This document shows, in pieces, positions 44,606 to 54,753 of a stretch of DNA of 64,000 nucleotides. Every line of letters starts with the position of its first letter. The first letter of the stretch is position 1. Both the position numbers and the translations under genes were made by a program. Below the pieces are notes generated by a model, which searched no databases, was not told the origin of the DNA, and was given only the letters and a program-made list of their open reading frames with translations. Source of the DNA: Cycas panzhihuaensis (Eukaryota; Cycadophyta); NCBI GenBank assembly GCA_023213395.1, contig CM041465.1, positions 72,113,741-72,177,740 on the forward strand, written 5' to 3'.

Positions 44606-44828
44606 TGTAAGAAGAATTCAAGTCATCTCATTAATGAGGATCGTTCCTCTATAAATATGTTACAATCTGCATAGGACCTTGGTAACCACTCAATGTGATT
44701 CTATCTCTTGTCACTCTCAGATTAAAGAGGAAATGAAATGATACATGACCCTCATTATTACAATAAAGAGAACAAGTATTATATGTCCTATAACATAAGA
44801 TCCTAGATAAAACATTACCTCTAACAAC
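44606..44828 (-). repeat. 5' LTR of E4
   Basis: Plus-strand ends are TGTAAGAAGAATTC and CTCTAACA. It is 8 bases longer than 11315-11529, with some 15-20 substitutions. The actcc duplication follows. Confidence 0.9.
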
Positions 44829-44833
44829 TCCAA

Positions 44834-45280
44834 CCCAGGTTCAAATCTCACAGAGCACAGAACAACATTCATGTAATATACAAAATAAAAGATAATATGA
44901 GGAGATTGAATTTGTCAATTCTCCATTAATAAAAAACATTTCATTAATCACACCCTTAGATTACATTACATCAATATCGAGCCTCGTATATACATTCATT
45001 TTATAATTACGAGAGAGGCTTTTGGGAATATAAAGAGTTGATCATGCAAGGTGATGTTTGGCACCTTGTATGATCAACTTACATAAGTGTTACAATGAGG
45101 TGTGAGCAAAAAAGACCCCACATGCTTAGTCTCACAACCTCATGTTGCAACTTAACACAAACATGAGACTAATACCCTTACAATGTACTAACATACTAAC
45201 ATTTCTTTATATTGCAAATGTACATTATATTTATAAGAGATTAAAGAGAATTAATGAATTCAACATTAATTCTTCTATCA
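44834..45280 (-). repeat. E1 LTR, remainder
   Basis: This continues the LTR begun at 11286-11314. It ends ATTAATTCTTCTATCA directly before a PPT. Its last 75 bases recur at 45780-45855. It also holds a short inverted repeat, GTTGATCATGCAAGGTG and CACCTTGTATGATCAAC, near 45047-45092. Confidence 0.7.
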
Positions 45281-45293
45281 CCCTCCCTTAATG
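45281..45293 (-). other. Polypurine tract of E1
   Basis: CCCTCCCTTAATG reads CATTAAGGGAGGG on the minus strand and abuts the LTR. Confidence 0.75.
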
Positions 45294-45339
45294 ATGAGTT
45301 CATTAATTCTGATACCAAGACCAAGTAGAAACCATTCAA

Positions 45340-45775
45340 ATCTGTCACAAGAGAGTGCTTTAGTGAAGATATCTACAATCTATTCATCGATCAACTTGTA
45401 AACCAAATCTATCTGACCATCCTAAACATGCTCCCTAATGAAGTGATGGTGAAGCTCGATATGCCTTGTCCTCGTATGGAACACAAGATTCTTAGTCAAT
45501 TTGAGATCACTCTGATTATCACAAAAGAGACTAGTAGCTTGTGTCTGATCAATACCAAGCTCATCAAGAATCCTTCTAAGCCAGATAGCCTTAGTAGCTG
45601 CATTAACTATCACTTTGTACTATGCTTCTATGGAGGATAAAGTGACAGTTGGTTGTTTTTTACAACTCCAAGAAATAGAGGTAGAACCCAGGTTAAAACA
45701 ATAGCCTGAGATTGATCTATGGCTATCTTTACATCTAGCCCAATCAGCATCTATGTAACCTGCCAACAAAAGATT
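45340..45775 (-). pseudogene. Copia RNase H remnant (E1)
   Basis: The minus strand reads LLLAGYIDADWARCKDSHRS, SISGYCFNLGSTSISWSCKK, ALSS-type VTLSSIEA, then IWLRRILDEL, CDNQSDLKLTKN and RTRHIELHHHFIREHV. These are the standard RNase H blocks. The pieces join with one frame change near 45610. The part encoding RT and everything upstream is missing, because sequence runs into an LTR fragment at 45780. Confidence 0.85.
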
Positions 45776-45779
45776 GCAC

Positions 45780-45855
45780 TTAATATTACAAATGTACATC
45801 ACATTTACAAGAGATTTAAGAGAATTAATGAAAGTCAACATTAATTCTTCTATCA
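45780..45855 (-). repeat. E1 LTR terminal fragment
   Basis: It matches 45207-45280 (TATTACAAATGTACATCAC against TATTGCAAATGTACATTAT, both ending TTAATTCTTCTATCA). The rest of this LTR, its PBS and most of the body were deleted in one event. Confidence 0.75.
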
Positions 45856-46027
45856 TTTATAGCCTTTAATTCTCTTCAAAGACCAACTCGTAATTCTCTC
45901 TCTAAAAAACCAACTTCATAATAAAATATATTAAATGATTCTTTCTTTGATCCTGCTAAAAATTAACTTCATAATAGCAATTACCTCTATAGAAAATCGA
46001 CTTCCTCTTCATTTTGGGAATGCGATA
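45856..46027 (-). repeat. 3' LTR fragment of E9
   Basis: It starts TTTATAGCCTTTAATTCTCT and ends TTTTGGGAATGCGATA. The matching part of the right LTR is 49379-49547. Confidence 0.85.
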
Positions 46028-46041
46028 ACTCCCCTCCCCTT
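46028..46041 (-). other. Polypurine tract of E9
   Basis: ACTCCCCTCCCCTT reads AAGGGGAGGGGAGT on the minus strand, adjacent to the LTR end. Confidence 0.8.
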
Positions 46042-46985
46042 AAAATAATACTTCGCCCTCAACGTATTGGGAATTGGTTGTCGCATGGCTTTGTCTAACT
46101 TTGACCAATTCTTCCAGCCACCGCCTACTAAGTCCTGTATGTCGTGAAGACTAGGTCCAATCTTACAGCTTTTGATGGAGGAGTGTTATGAATTTATTGA
46201 TGCTTGTTCTTGGGGCTAGGTACATGTTGTAACCTATCATGTATTAAAGGGATCCTACGACTTGTGAGATGCCTCAAATGCCTTGTCCTAATGTTGCTTT
46301 GTATGTACACATTTTGTCCTCTGATGGAATAGCTTATGGAATGAGAGGTGATTAGAATACTAAGAATTTTTATGGGGAAGGCTATGATGGAATTTGGGAG
46401 GTTGGAAAAAGGGTTAATCATAAGGATCTTGAATTCATGATTGCTTAGCAAGAAAAGAAATGGAAGAAGTGGAATTTTGAATGGTGATCAGCCACAACTT
46501 TGAAGGTATAGAAAGAAAGGATAAAGTTTGGATTTTGACTTGAATGAGAATTTGTGATGTGTTTGTTTGACCACAAGAATTCTTTAGGCAAAAAGATGGA
46601 TGAGGGATTAGTGATAGATGTTCTTTATGGAAAAAAGACTTAAATAGGGTTTTAGTAATGGTATTCAGAGAAAATGAAGGACTTAATGGAGAAAAACAAT
46701 TTTGGTAGTATGGAAAATAAGGGGTATCAAATCAACCATATGGGAATTTGTAGGGGGTAATCATCATACTATGTAATGAAACCTAATGAAATGAGGATGG
46801 ATAGTTTAGAATAGCCTGATGAGGGAAATTTCTAGGAGGAAAAAAATTTGTGTAAAGACAACATTAAACTAGGGTTGTAAAAGGGAATTAGGATTTGTCT
46901 TATGACAAGATTGGAGCTAAGGGATTTAAGGTTTTGGCTAACTATGGGATAGGGAAAGGAGGATTTATCTACTGCTACTAAACTT
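46042..46985 (-). other. E9 body, no gene recognised
   Basis: Frames of 79-85 codons exist on the minus strand with hydrophobic low-complexity translations. They do not share a frame and show no known motif, so I do not call a gene. Confidence 0.4.
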
Positions 46986-47410
46986 GGAAATGAGAGATGG
47001 CAGATAAAACGACCAAATGAAATGTGCATGGGCAACACAATATCGAGAGCTACTTTGCTGGCTTCGCGCATGGCCGATTGAGTTTATTCTTCATATCCTT
47101 TTGCATCCATTAGCTGTTATCTCATTTTTTCTTCCATTATTTCATGTTGCTCTTGTGTAACTTCTCCTTGGGTCTCTTCCTTGGTCTCAATTTGCCTTTT
47201 TCTAAATTCTTCCACTAGGTGATTTATTTGCTCTTTTTGCATGTCTACTGCGCAGTTGTGTTATTCACTATGAACTAGTTCTTGTTGATGTTCCTGCAAG
47301 GTCTCGATGATCTCCTCTTTAATTATCTATTCTTCTTCTTTTGTTTTTGTCCTTTCAACTAGCTGCTTTGATACCTAGGTATCCTCACGCTGCTCGTGGA
47401 TCTATGGGTG
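46986..47410 (-). pseudogene. Glu/Gln-rich coiled-coil frame (E9)
   Basis: On the minus strand one frame runs from about 47400 to 47045. It contains KQLVERTKTKEEE, KEEIIETLQEHQQELVHSE, INHLVEEFRKRQIETKEETQ and EVTQEQHEIMEEKMR, then leads into MREASKVALDIVL. About five in-frame stops occur, each of a kind (TAG or TAA) that one C-to-T change in a Gln codon would give. With them restored by eye the frame would be a long coiled coil. No family is recognised. Position near the 3' side of the element and absence of pol suggest a Gag-like or accessory protein. Confidence 0.5.
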
Positions 47411-49020
47411 TCGAAGTGTTCCGTGTACTTGAACTTTACCTCGTTTCTACCTCTTGAAAGCTACGATACATGAATATTGAAACTAGCACTAACGATTGAG
47501 TATGAAATTTTTCTTTAGTCTAACTAATGAACCAATCATGAATTTTTCCATCCAATAAACATTCTAAGACTAGTCCATACTCTTCAATTTTTGTATCAAT
47601 TGTGAATTCATTATTGATTTCAATCGTTTCTAGTCATTTTATCAAGTCATCGTATTTCTCCATATTAAAAAAAATTGTCTCCATTTTTTTTCCTTTGTCA
47701 ATGAAGGTTGTACTTTAAAGATTAAAATCTATATTGTGCGCTAGTCAAAATGATCACATATGACCACTTGAATCGATCTTCTCTGAACTAGGATTCTAAC
47801 GGTTCAGATGACACAGAGATCCGGTACCTGCAACCCAAGTTATAAACAAAAACGTGTGGGTACCCTGTTTAAAAAGTAAACAAAAAAATAAATAAATAAA
47901 TGAAAAAATAAATTTTTTATGAGCCCCCTTTTAAAGCCTAGCCCTTGGTCACTTGTAATCACTCGCTAATTCGACTTTGGGGCGGACTCCAATCATAAGT
48001 CAAATGCAATTTAATCAAATAAAAACTATCAAAAATATCTACAATGATTTTTTCTCACTTGTCTCTCTTGCAAGTGTATAACCCCTATTTGAAGGATTTA
48101 CAGATCAATTTTGCATATTTGGGTCGATCTAAGAGTGGTGTGACTCCATAGGAAGTTAAGATGATGGCCTTACAAGATACAACTACCTACTATGGATTTA
48201 TGTTGACCAGTTGTTTGTTGTTTCGACTATGATTCATGCCTTTTGCCCTCTAAGTTGTGATTACGATGGTTGACTTGGTAAGCTTCCGCTTTGATTTTGT
48301 GTGATCTCTCAAGAGTATTTCCACAAATCCTCGTTCGACGATCTACACACTCATGGATAGTCTGCACTCATATCTCCGTTTTGCCCTCGCCATGTGGTTT
48401 TCATGTAAATCCCCCAGAGCATGTGATCCTTATGTCAGATGCCTCCTAAAATTGTAGCAACAATTCTCGCATGCCCTTTATGCCAACCATACATGCAAAG
48501 ATTGAATGATCAATAGACGGTAACTAAGCCTTTGTTCTACTGTCCATTGTTATTTCACTCTTGCCACGACTCAGGGAATAAATACTTGCCTACTTCGTCA
48601 TGGACATGTGCTCAAACCTTGACTTGTTGTTTGTTCACCATTGATTCTTCCTAGTGATGCCTACAAGGATATATCATAGGTTGCCTTTCGATGTTATGCA
48701 CAACTACCCCAACAAAATTGTGTTGGATTGTCTTACAAACAACAGATGGATATGTAATATGAATTTGCTTCCCATCTATTGATTTGAAGCTAGAGATTCA
48801 GATGCTAGCGATGCTACTTGTCTCCCTCTCTACAATGATTCGTCACATGAAGACGATCTCTAAAACCCTGAACGATCTCTTGTTCAACATCTGATTATAA
48901 TGGTGCCCACTATCTCTATTGCCAATTAATAGTTGTGTCCATATGAGGCAAAAGATTGGCAACAAGTTTCAAAATTCTCTCACAACCCAAAAAAAAAAAT
49001 TTAACAAGATCAAAAGCTCA
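47411..49020 (-). other. Leader or filler of E9
   Basis: There is no convincing gene here. A GGTACCTGCAACC word and an AAATAAATAAATAAATG microsatellite-like run (about 47884-47901) were seen. Confidence 0.45.
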
Positions 49021-49032
49021 ACTCTGATACTA
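49021..49032 (-). other. Probable primer-binding site of E9
   Basis: ACTCTGATACTA reads TAGTATCAGAGT on the minus strand, two changes from the initiator tRNA-Met type. The LTR starts here or one to two bases on. Its TG start seems mutated. Confidence 0.5.
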
Positions 49033-49547
49033 GTTATAGCAGGCCCAAATTTCAAACAATGGAAAGATGATAATATTTTTCGGCAAATAACATACATTTA
49101 TAGCAATAATTCTTCATAAAATAACAATTAGCAAACATAGTTCATCCATCCATGCAATATAACATCCATACATTGAAAAAATAAAAGCAGAAATTGAAGT
49201 GATAAATCATAATAGTAGAACAATAAAACCTGATACAATATCCAACAATGTTTATAACCCTCTTCGAGGTGATAGCAATCCTCCAATAGGCCGAAGGTCC
49301 TAATGGCACAAGGCCATTATGCCAAATAATAATAAATTCTCCAAGATTATTTTACAAATGATCAAGGCTTTCCTATTTATAGCCTTTAATTCTCTCTTAA
49401 AGACCGACTCCTACTTCTCTCTCTAAAAATTGACTTCATAATAAAATATACTAAATGATTATTTCTTTAATCCTCCTAAAAACTAGCTTCACAATAATAA
49501 TTCCCTCTAGAGAAAACTGATTTTCTCTTCATTTTGGGAATGCTACA
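49031..49547 (-). repeat. 5' LTR of E9
   Basis: It runs from about TAGTTATAGCAGG to GGGAATGCTACA. The last 170 bases pair with 45856-46027. Confidence 0.8.
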
Positions 49548-49956
49548 CCTCATATCTTTTGATTCTCTCTTCTTACTAGAGAAGATAACCACATAAAATA
49601 TCAAAAATCATGTTGGTTTATTGTCCTCCTATAGTGAGGGTATTTACCAGATTGTCGAAGGATCTAGGTAACTTATTGAGCACAACCCTGGCAAGTTCTA
49701 GATTTGAAACAGGTTCACCAATGGATGCAAGGCTTTCTTTTAACTTTACTACCTGAGTGATGAAATTGGATACTAGTTCACCCTCTCTGAGTTGAATCTA
49801 TTATAATTGTTCCCTTAAAGAAATTATCCCAGCCTCATTTCTTTGCTGGAATAAGAAGGCAAGGATGCTCCAGGCTTCTGTAGCTAAGCTGACCTCATTA
49901 ATGTGAGTTACTAGAGAATCAACAACTAACAAAGTGATGGCAACAAGAGCATGATT
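49548..49956 (-). pseudogene. Copia Gag, second part (E10)
   Basis: From 49956 down, the minus strand reads NHALVAITLLVVDSLVTHIN, EAWSILAFLFQQRNEAGIIS, two adjacent stops after LREQL, ELVSNFITQVVKLKE, then LARVVLNKLPRSFDNLVNTL. It ends in EERIKRYE at the E9 LTR. These are the UBN2-type Gag core blocks. It joins 56755-56939 when E11 is removed. Confidence 0.88.
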
Positions 49957-49961
49957 GTTCC

Positions 49962-50530
49962 TATTGAGAAGGCCAAAGGTTGAGAATGCCTAAGACCAAT
50001 AATATCCAAGATCATGAAGATAGTTCACTCTAGTTCTAGAAAGCATAAGAGCATAACTAACAAGGAAATGAAGTAAAAGATAAGCAAGATCAAAATATCA
50101 GGAGCAAGATGATACCAACGTATGAGGAGAAGGAATTAGTCCAACTCCAAAAGAATCCCAGTTGATTAGCAAACTGATAGCATAACATTACACTTCAACT
50201 CTACATGTGAGACATAAGGAGAGGTCTCAATATATAGAGAAACTAAGGATATCTAACAACATTGGATGTTTGACAAGTGGCAAACATCCAAGCTACATGC
50301 AATGCATGTCTTGCATGCCATGCATGAAGGACGTGTTCTTTTGGGCTCTCAAGTGAACAAAGATACATGAGGGTCCATTTGACCCTTTAGTTACAATGTT
50401 ATGTCATTAGGAAGAATGTGGGTGTGCACTTTATCACTTAAGTGATAAGTCACCCCATAAAGTACAAATAATGAATGAAATAATAAAGTGAATAAAGTAC
50501 ATACTTAACATGTAAACATAAGGTTTAACA
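49962..50530 (-). repeat. 3' LTR of E11
   Basis: Plus-strand ends are TATTGAGAAGGCC (TG mutated to TA) and GGTTTAACA. It contains overlapping ATGCATG words near 50300-50326 and a 9-base difference there from the right LTR. Confidence 0.93.
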
Positions 50531-50541
50531 CCCCCCCTCAC
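50531..50541 (-). other. Polypurine tract of E11
   Basis: CCCCCCCTCAC reads GTGAGGGGGGG on the minus strand, abutting the LTR. Confidence 0.88.
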
Positions 50542-50569
50542 TATTTACAATGTTAAGTCGAACGCCAAG

Positions 50570-52145
50570 ACCATCTCTAAATTTTACAAATTTTTCTCTA
50601 CCAAGAGGCTTGGTAAAGATATTCACCGGCCCCGCTCCTCCTCAGAGGTCATCAGATCAAGGTTGATCTCACCATTCTGCACATGCTCTCTGATGAAGTG
50701 ATGATAAACCTTGATGTGTTTGGTCCGTGCCTGAAAGACTAGATTCTTGGTCAATTGAGTACACTTTGATTGTCACAATATATCCTGGTGGGGTGATTTT
50801 GCTAAAGTCCAAGCTTCCCAAGAATTCGTCGTAGCAAGGTAACCTCACAAGCTATGCTGACAACAACTTTGTACTCTGCTTCAATGGAGGACAAGGTAAC
50901 ATTGGGTTGCTTCTTGCAACTCCATAAAACAACTCCTAAACCAAGGGTAAAACAGTATCCCGAGGTGGATCTCCGGCTATCCTAACAACCTACCCAATCA
51001 AAATCTGAGAACCCTTCCAAGATGAAGTCCTCATTATGTGCATACTGAAGACCATGTTGCAACGTTCCTTTGATGTATTTGAGTATGGGTTTTACTGCAT
51101 TCCAATGTTTCTGATTGGGGTGAGACGTGTATTTAGAACAAATTCCAACTGCAAATGAAATGTCTGGTTGAGTGTTGGTAAGATAAATGAGGCTACCAAT
51201 CAACTGCCAGTAAAGAGTGGGATCTGCAGGTTTAGCTTCCTCATTAAGAGTAAGCTTTGTTCCATTCTCCATAGGCGTCGGTGTTGGTTTGCATTCATGC
51301 ATCCTGAACCACTGCAAAATGTCCCAAGAATATTTTGCTTGGGATATGAAGATATAGCCTGGCTGTTGCCATACCTCAAAGCCTAGAAAATAACGTAGTA
51401 GTCCAAGATTTGTCATCTCGAAACTTCTCTTCAAATCATCCTAGAGAATTTGTATCATCTTAGTGTCATTACCAATGATCACTAAGTCATCAACATACAA
51501 GACAATAAAGATAGCATAGTCTTTCCCAACTTTGATATACAAGTTAGGGTCTGATGTGCATCGATGAAAACTATGTCTCAAAAAATAATCATCGATTTTT
51601 TAGTACCATACACGAGGAGCTTTTTTCAAGCCATATAAAGCCTTTTTCAGGCAATAAACCAAGTACTCCTTGCCTTGTACTTTGTAACCAGGAGATTGTT
51701 CCAAATATACATCCTCCTAAAGATCACCATTGAGAAAGGCGCTCTTCACATCCATCTAATAAGCTGGCCATTTGCATTGAGCAGCTAAGGTCAAGATGAG
51801 TCTAATGGTATTCATATTGGCAACATGTGTAAAAGTCTCCTCATAGTCAATGCCTTCCTTTTGTTTAAAGCCCTTTGCAACAAGTCGGGCCTTTTGGCGC
51901 TTAAGTGTACCATCAGAATGGAATTTGATCTTATAGATCCATTTGCAACTGATTGCCTATTTGTGCTTAGGCAATTCTACCAAATCCCGTGTTCCATTCT
52001 TTTTAATAGAATGGATTTCTTCATCCATAGTAGCTTTCCAATTGTCATTTTTAGATGCCTCCTCAAAGGTGGAGGACTCATCAACACAAAGCACGTCAAC
52101 CATAAGTACATAATTGGTTTGCTGCCTATATTTTCATGCACGTTT
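50570..52145 (-). pseudogene. Copia RT and RNase H (E11)
   Basis: From 52145 down: the RT start near 51977-52140, the AFLNGDL region near 51725-51740, the KALYGLK region with stops near 51640, and the catalytic YVDD at 51486-51497 (in FIVLYVDDLVIIG). Then LLRYFLGFEVWQ, PDISFAVGICSKYTSHP and GTLQHGLQYAHNED form one open stretch (50982-51434). RNase H follows with ADWVGC-like and SLSSIEAEY-like blocks and ends in HIKVYHHFIREHVQNGEI-like sequence near 50700. Length and order are those of a complete Copia pol 3' half. Confidence 0.9.
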
Positions 52146-52157
52146 TCCTTTAATAAT

Positions 52158-53132
52158 CTAGCCATCTTGAACAGTTTGTATAAACCATTTGGGAAAATTT
52201 TTAACTGATGTGACTTGAACCTCAATGTCTTCTAGTCTGAGTGATGGATCAAAAGAAGATGTGCTAGGATCAAGTGGAGTAGTATCTAATGATATAGACG
52301 GTCTAGTTGGTGCAGATGATGTGCATGATGTGGAAGATTGAGAGGGAAGGAAAACCTCAACAATCTTTTTGCCTTTGTCAAGAGGAGGTTGGATGGATGC
52401 AGATTCCAACTCCTTATGTTCTTCTTCAGCAAAGATTACATCTCTTGAGAGATGCATTTTCTTCCCAATAGGATCATACAACTTATAAGCTTTACTATGA
52501 GTGGCATAACCTACAAAGATGGATTTTAGACTATGTTTGTCTAACTTAGATCTTTGTTGATTGGGCATGTGCATGTATGCAATACACCCAAATGTCCTTA
52601 AGTGACTGACGGTAGGTTTTTTGCTAGACCATGCTTATTCTAGTGTGATGTCAGTGACTACTGAAGTAGGACTCTAATTTGCCACATAAGCAGTTGTGTG
52701 GAATGTTTCTACCCAATAAGCAGTTGTGTGGAATGTTTCTACCCAATATGCTCGTGTGAGTCCTTTTACATGCATCATAGCTTTGGCTTTGTTTGCCAAA
52801 GTTCTATTCATACGTTCGGAGACTCCGTTTTGTTGAGGAGTATGAGGAATAGTGCGTTGTCTCCAAATGTTGTTATCCTTGCAGAATTGAGTGAATTCTT
52901 TTGAAGTGAATTCACCTTCATTATCTAACCTTCAAATTTTGATTGTATAGCGAGATTCATTCTCTACTTCAAACTTGAATTCCTTGAATTTCTGGAATGC
53001 TTCAAACTTCTGCTTGAGGAAGTAAACCCAAACTTTGTGAGAGAAATCATCTATGAAAGAGATGGAGTACAATGCTCCTCCAAAAGATGTTGTGGACATA
53101 GGTCCACATAAATCAGAATGTATCAGCTGCAA
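52158..53132 (-). pseudogene. Integrase (E11)
   Basis: From 53132: MQLIHSDLCGPMSTTSFGGA (first Asp), FIDDFSHKVWVYFLKQKFEA, then the core continues across frames to 52574. The C-terminal part is open (52158-52574): MHMPNQQRSKLDKHSLKSIF, GYATHSKAYKLYDPIGKK, HLSRDVIFAEEE and a Ser/Thr/Pro-rich linker. A 30-base tandem duplication (52688-52747) sits in the core. Confidence 0.9.
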
Positions 53133-53138
53133 AGAATA

Positions 53139-53720
53139 TCATGCATGCCATGCTTTGCCTTTAGGGAGAGGCAATCTATGTTGTGTCCCCATTATACAAG
53201 CTTCACAAAGGCATTTTGAACTGTATAGCTTTGGAAGCCCAAGCACCATGTTCTTGTTTATCATCAACTTGATATTGTCTAAACTCAAGCGGCCTAGACA
53301 ATGATGCCAAAGCTGCATCTTTGTTGATGATTGCATGACAGAGTAAGCAGAATCAAGAGTTATATTATTTGCATCCAACTTATAAAGGCCATGGTTTTCA
53401 TGACTAATGGCTACAACCTGATCATGCTTGTCACTAATGACACATTTCCCAATTTTAAACAAAATGCTCATCCGTTGCTTGTCTAATTGGCTAACAGATA
53501 ACAAACTCTTCTCCATGAAAGGAATGTAATAGGCATCACCATTGGAAAATGTTGAAAAAGGATTTGAAGAAGAATGAAATGAGGATACTTTGCCTATACC
53601 AGAAGTCTGCACTGATTCATTGTTGCCAAAAGTTACTAATTTACCATTTTTTTCTTTGATGGCATAAAGAAGTTCTTCATTTCCAGTCATGTGACGTGAT
53701 GCGTGCAAGTTGATGATCCA
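53139..53720 (-). pseudogene. Protease and GAG-pre-integrase (E11)
   Basis: The active-site position reads N-L-H-A-S (plus 53697-53711), followed by RHMTGNEELL. Copia relatives have D-S-G-A-S there, so the catalytic Asp is Asn. The open frame 53139-53708 continues with GKVSSFHSSSNPF, KSLLSVSQLDKQRMSILF, then the GAG-pre-integrase block LWHHCLGRLSLDNIKLMINK and CEACIMGTQHRLP. Confidence 0.88.
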
Positions 53721-54753
53721 AGTTTGATCAACATCTGAAATGTGATAAGCACAAAGTAGCTTATCCTCTTCTGCAAACTGATTTGTGTGGCATTGATTGC
53801 CACCTCTGAAACCCCCCCTTCCTCTTTGACCTCCTCGATATGCACCTCGATTTGGTCGAGGGGGATAGTGCTGTTGTTGTTGTTGAAACTGTTGCTACTG
53901 CTGGAATTGCTGACGAGGCTATTGTTGCCTCTGATGTTGCTGATGTGTACGCTGAAGGTCAGCTTTCTTCTTTCGACAATCAAGAGGTATGTGGCCAACT
54001 TTGCCACAATAATGACAAATGACATTGGCTTTTGAGGTGTCAATGTTCATATTCCCAAATTGTTTTGTAAGTGAAGGTTTGGGATTTTGTTTGGCCTTCA
54101 ACTTGGCCGTGAATGCTCCTGAAGTAGATGCACCATCATCATTTTTTTGTTATAAATTTGCTCATCTTGAAGTAATAAACTCTCAAGTTGATTGAAGGAC
54201 ATACCTGAAAGAGAGTCATCTCGTGTGACAGATGAGATGAAACCACTGAAATCTTTAGGCAATGCTCGAATAGTGGTTGTTACAAGCTCATCCCTAGAAG
54301 CAGGTTTGCCTAAAGTATTCAATTCATTACAAATTTCTTTAATAGAAGCAAGAAATGCCGACATAGGCTTTACATACTTTATAGAATAAAGTTTTGCTTT
54401 ACCAACAAAATACGAGTTTTATCTCACCTTTCATACAAAGAGGACAAAATGTCCCAAGCTTCCTTAGATGTTTTAGCATTTGAAATGTTTTGATCAACAT
54501 TCACATCAATAACCATATGTAAAAATGCCAAGGCTATTCCATCCTTGGCCTCCCAAGTAGCAACATAATCAACATCAGGATTAACAGCAACACCATCAAT
54601 CTCCATAGGTTCGAGTAAAGGAATTCTGCCAGAAACATAGCCCCAAAGTTCATTCATCTTTAAGAGGTTTTGTGTTTGCCCCTTCCAATCTTGATAATTC
54701 TCTCGACCTGTCAACTTGATTGTGCATGCATTAAGCATGTTTAAAGCAACCAT
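53720..54753 (-). pseudogene. Copia Gag (E11)
   Basis: It starts MVALNMLNACTIKLTGRENY at 54753, with YQDWKGQTQNLLKMNELWGY and AFLHMVIDVNVDQNIS, and breaks at 54424. The core (54098-54364) has FLASIKEICNELNTLGKPAS and LVTTTIRALPKDFSGFI. One zinc knuckle is complete, CHYCGKVGHIPLDC (about 53990-54030), followed by a Gln-rich region that in DNA is a GTTGTTGTTG-type run. Two frameshifts separate the parts. Confidence 0.9.

Larger units (their letters stand above)
11315..44828 (-). mobile_element. E4: Ty1/Copia element carrying E5, E6, E7 and E8
   Basis: The perfect duplication actcc (11310-11314, 44829-44833), LTRs of 215 and 223 bases, a PPT at 11530 and a PBS at 44594 bound it. Its own sequence without inserts is about 5.5 kb and holds gag, protease, integrase, RT and RNase H in Copia order on the minus strand. 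E7 (TSD tatcc) and E6 (TSD gttag) landed 41 bases apart in the integrase C-terminal part, and E5 (TSD catct) landed between integrase and RT. The protein frame KAYRCIDPKTNKLYVSQDVV continues across 25966-25926 and 17282-17167, which proves the joins. Confidence 0.93.
1..45855 (-). mobile_element. E1: Copia-type LTR retrotransposon chain, interrupted
   Basis: This is a minus-strand element seen only in pieces. From left to right it has a gag end (1-393), a leader with tandem repeats (394-3155 and 10701-11271), a primer-binding site (11272-11283), an LTR split by E4 (11286-11314 plus 44834-45280), a polypurine tract (45281-45293), an RNase H remnant (to about 45775) and the last 76 bases of another LTR (45780-45855). 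A PBS on one side of the central LTR and a PPT on the other mean that one LTR is shared by two bodies. The left outer LTR lies outside the window. That the gag at 1-393 belongs to this element is inferred from order and strand. The right end abuts an LTR fragment of E9, so E1 probably inserted into the E9 LTR. Confidence 0.6.
45856..49547 (-). mobile_element. E9: LTR element with coiled-coil frame, non-autonomous
   Basis: The right LTR is about 517 bases (49031-49547). On the left only the last 172 bases of the other LTR remain (45856-46027), because E1 sits in that LTR. A PPT at 46028 and a PBS-like site at about 49021 give minus orientation. The 3-kb body contains no pol motif, only a decayed Glu/Gln-rich frame near 46990-47410. 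The right flank is the gag of E10, so E9 inserted there. Superfamily is uncertain. The sequence before the PPT slightly recalls Gypsy ends. Confidence 0.75.

Noticed and set aside
46194-47071. Membrane-protein-like frames in E9
   Set aside because: Hydrophobic translations come from A/T-rich sequence in differing frames, with many stops between.
51825-52208. 127-codon plus-strand frame in E11
   Set aside because: It is antisense to Copia RT and integrase sequence with recognisable blocks.
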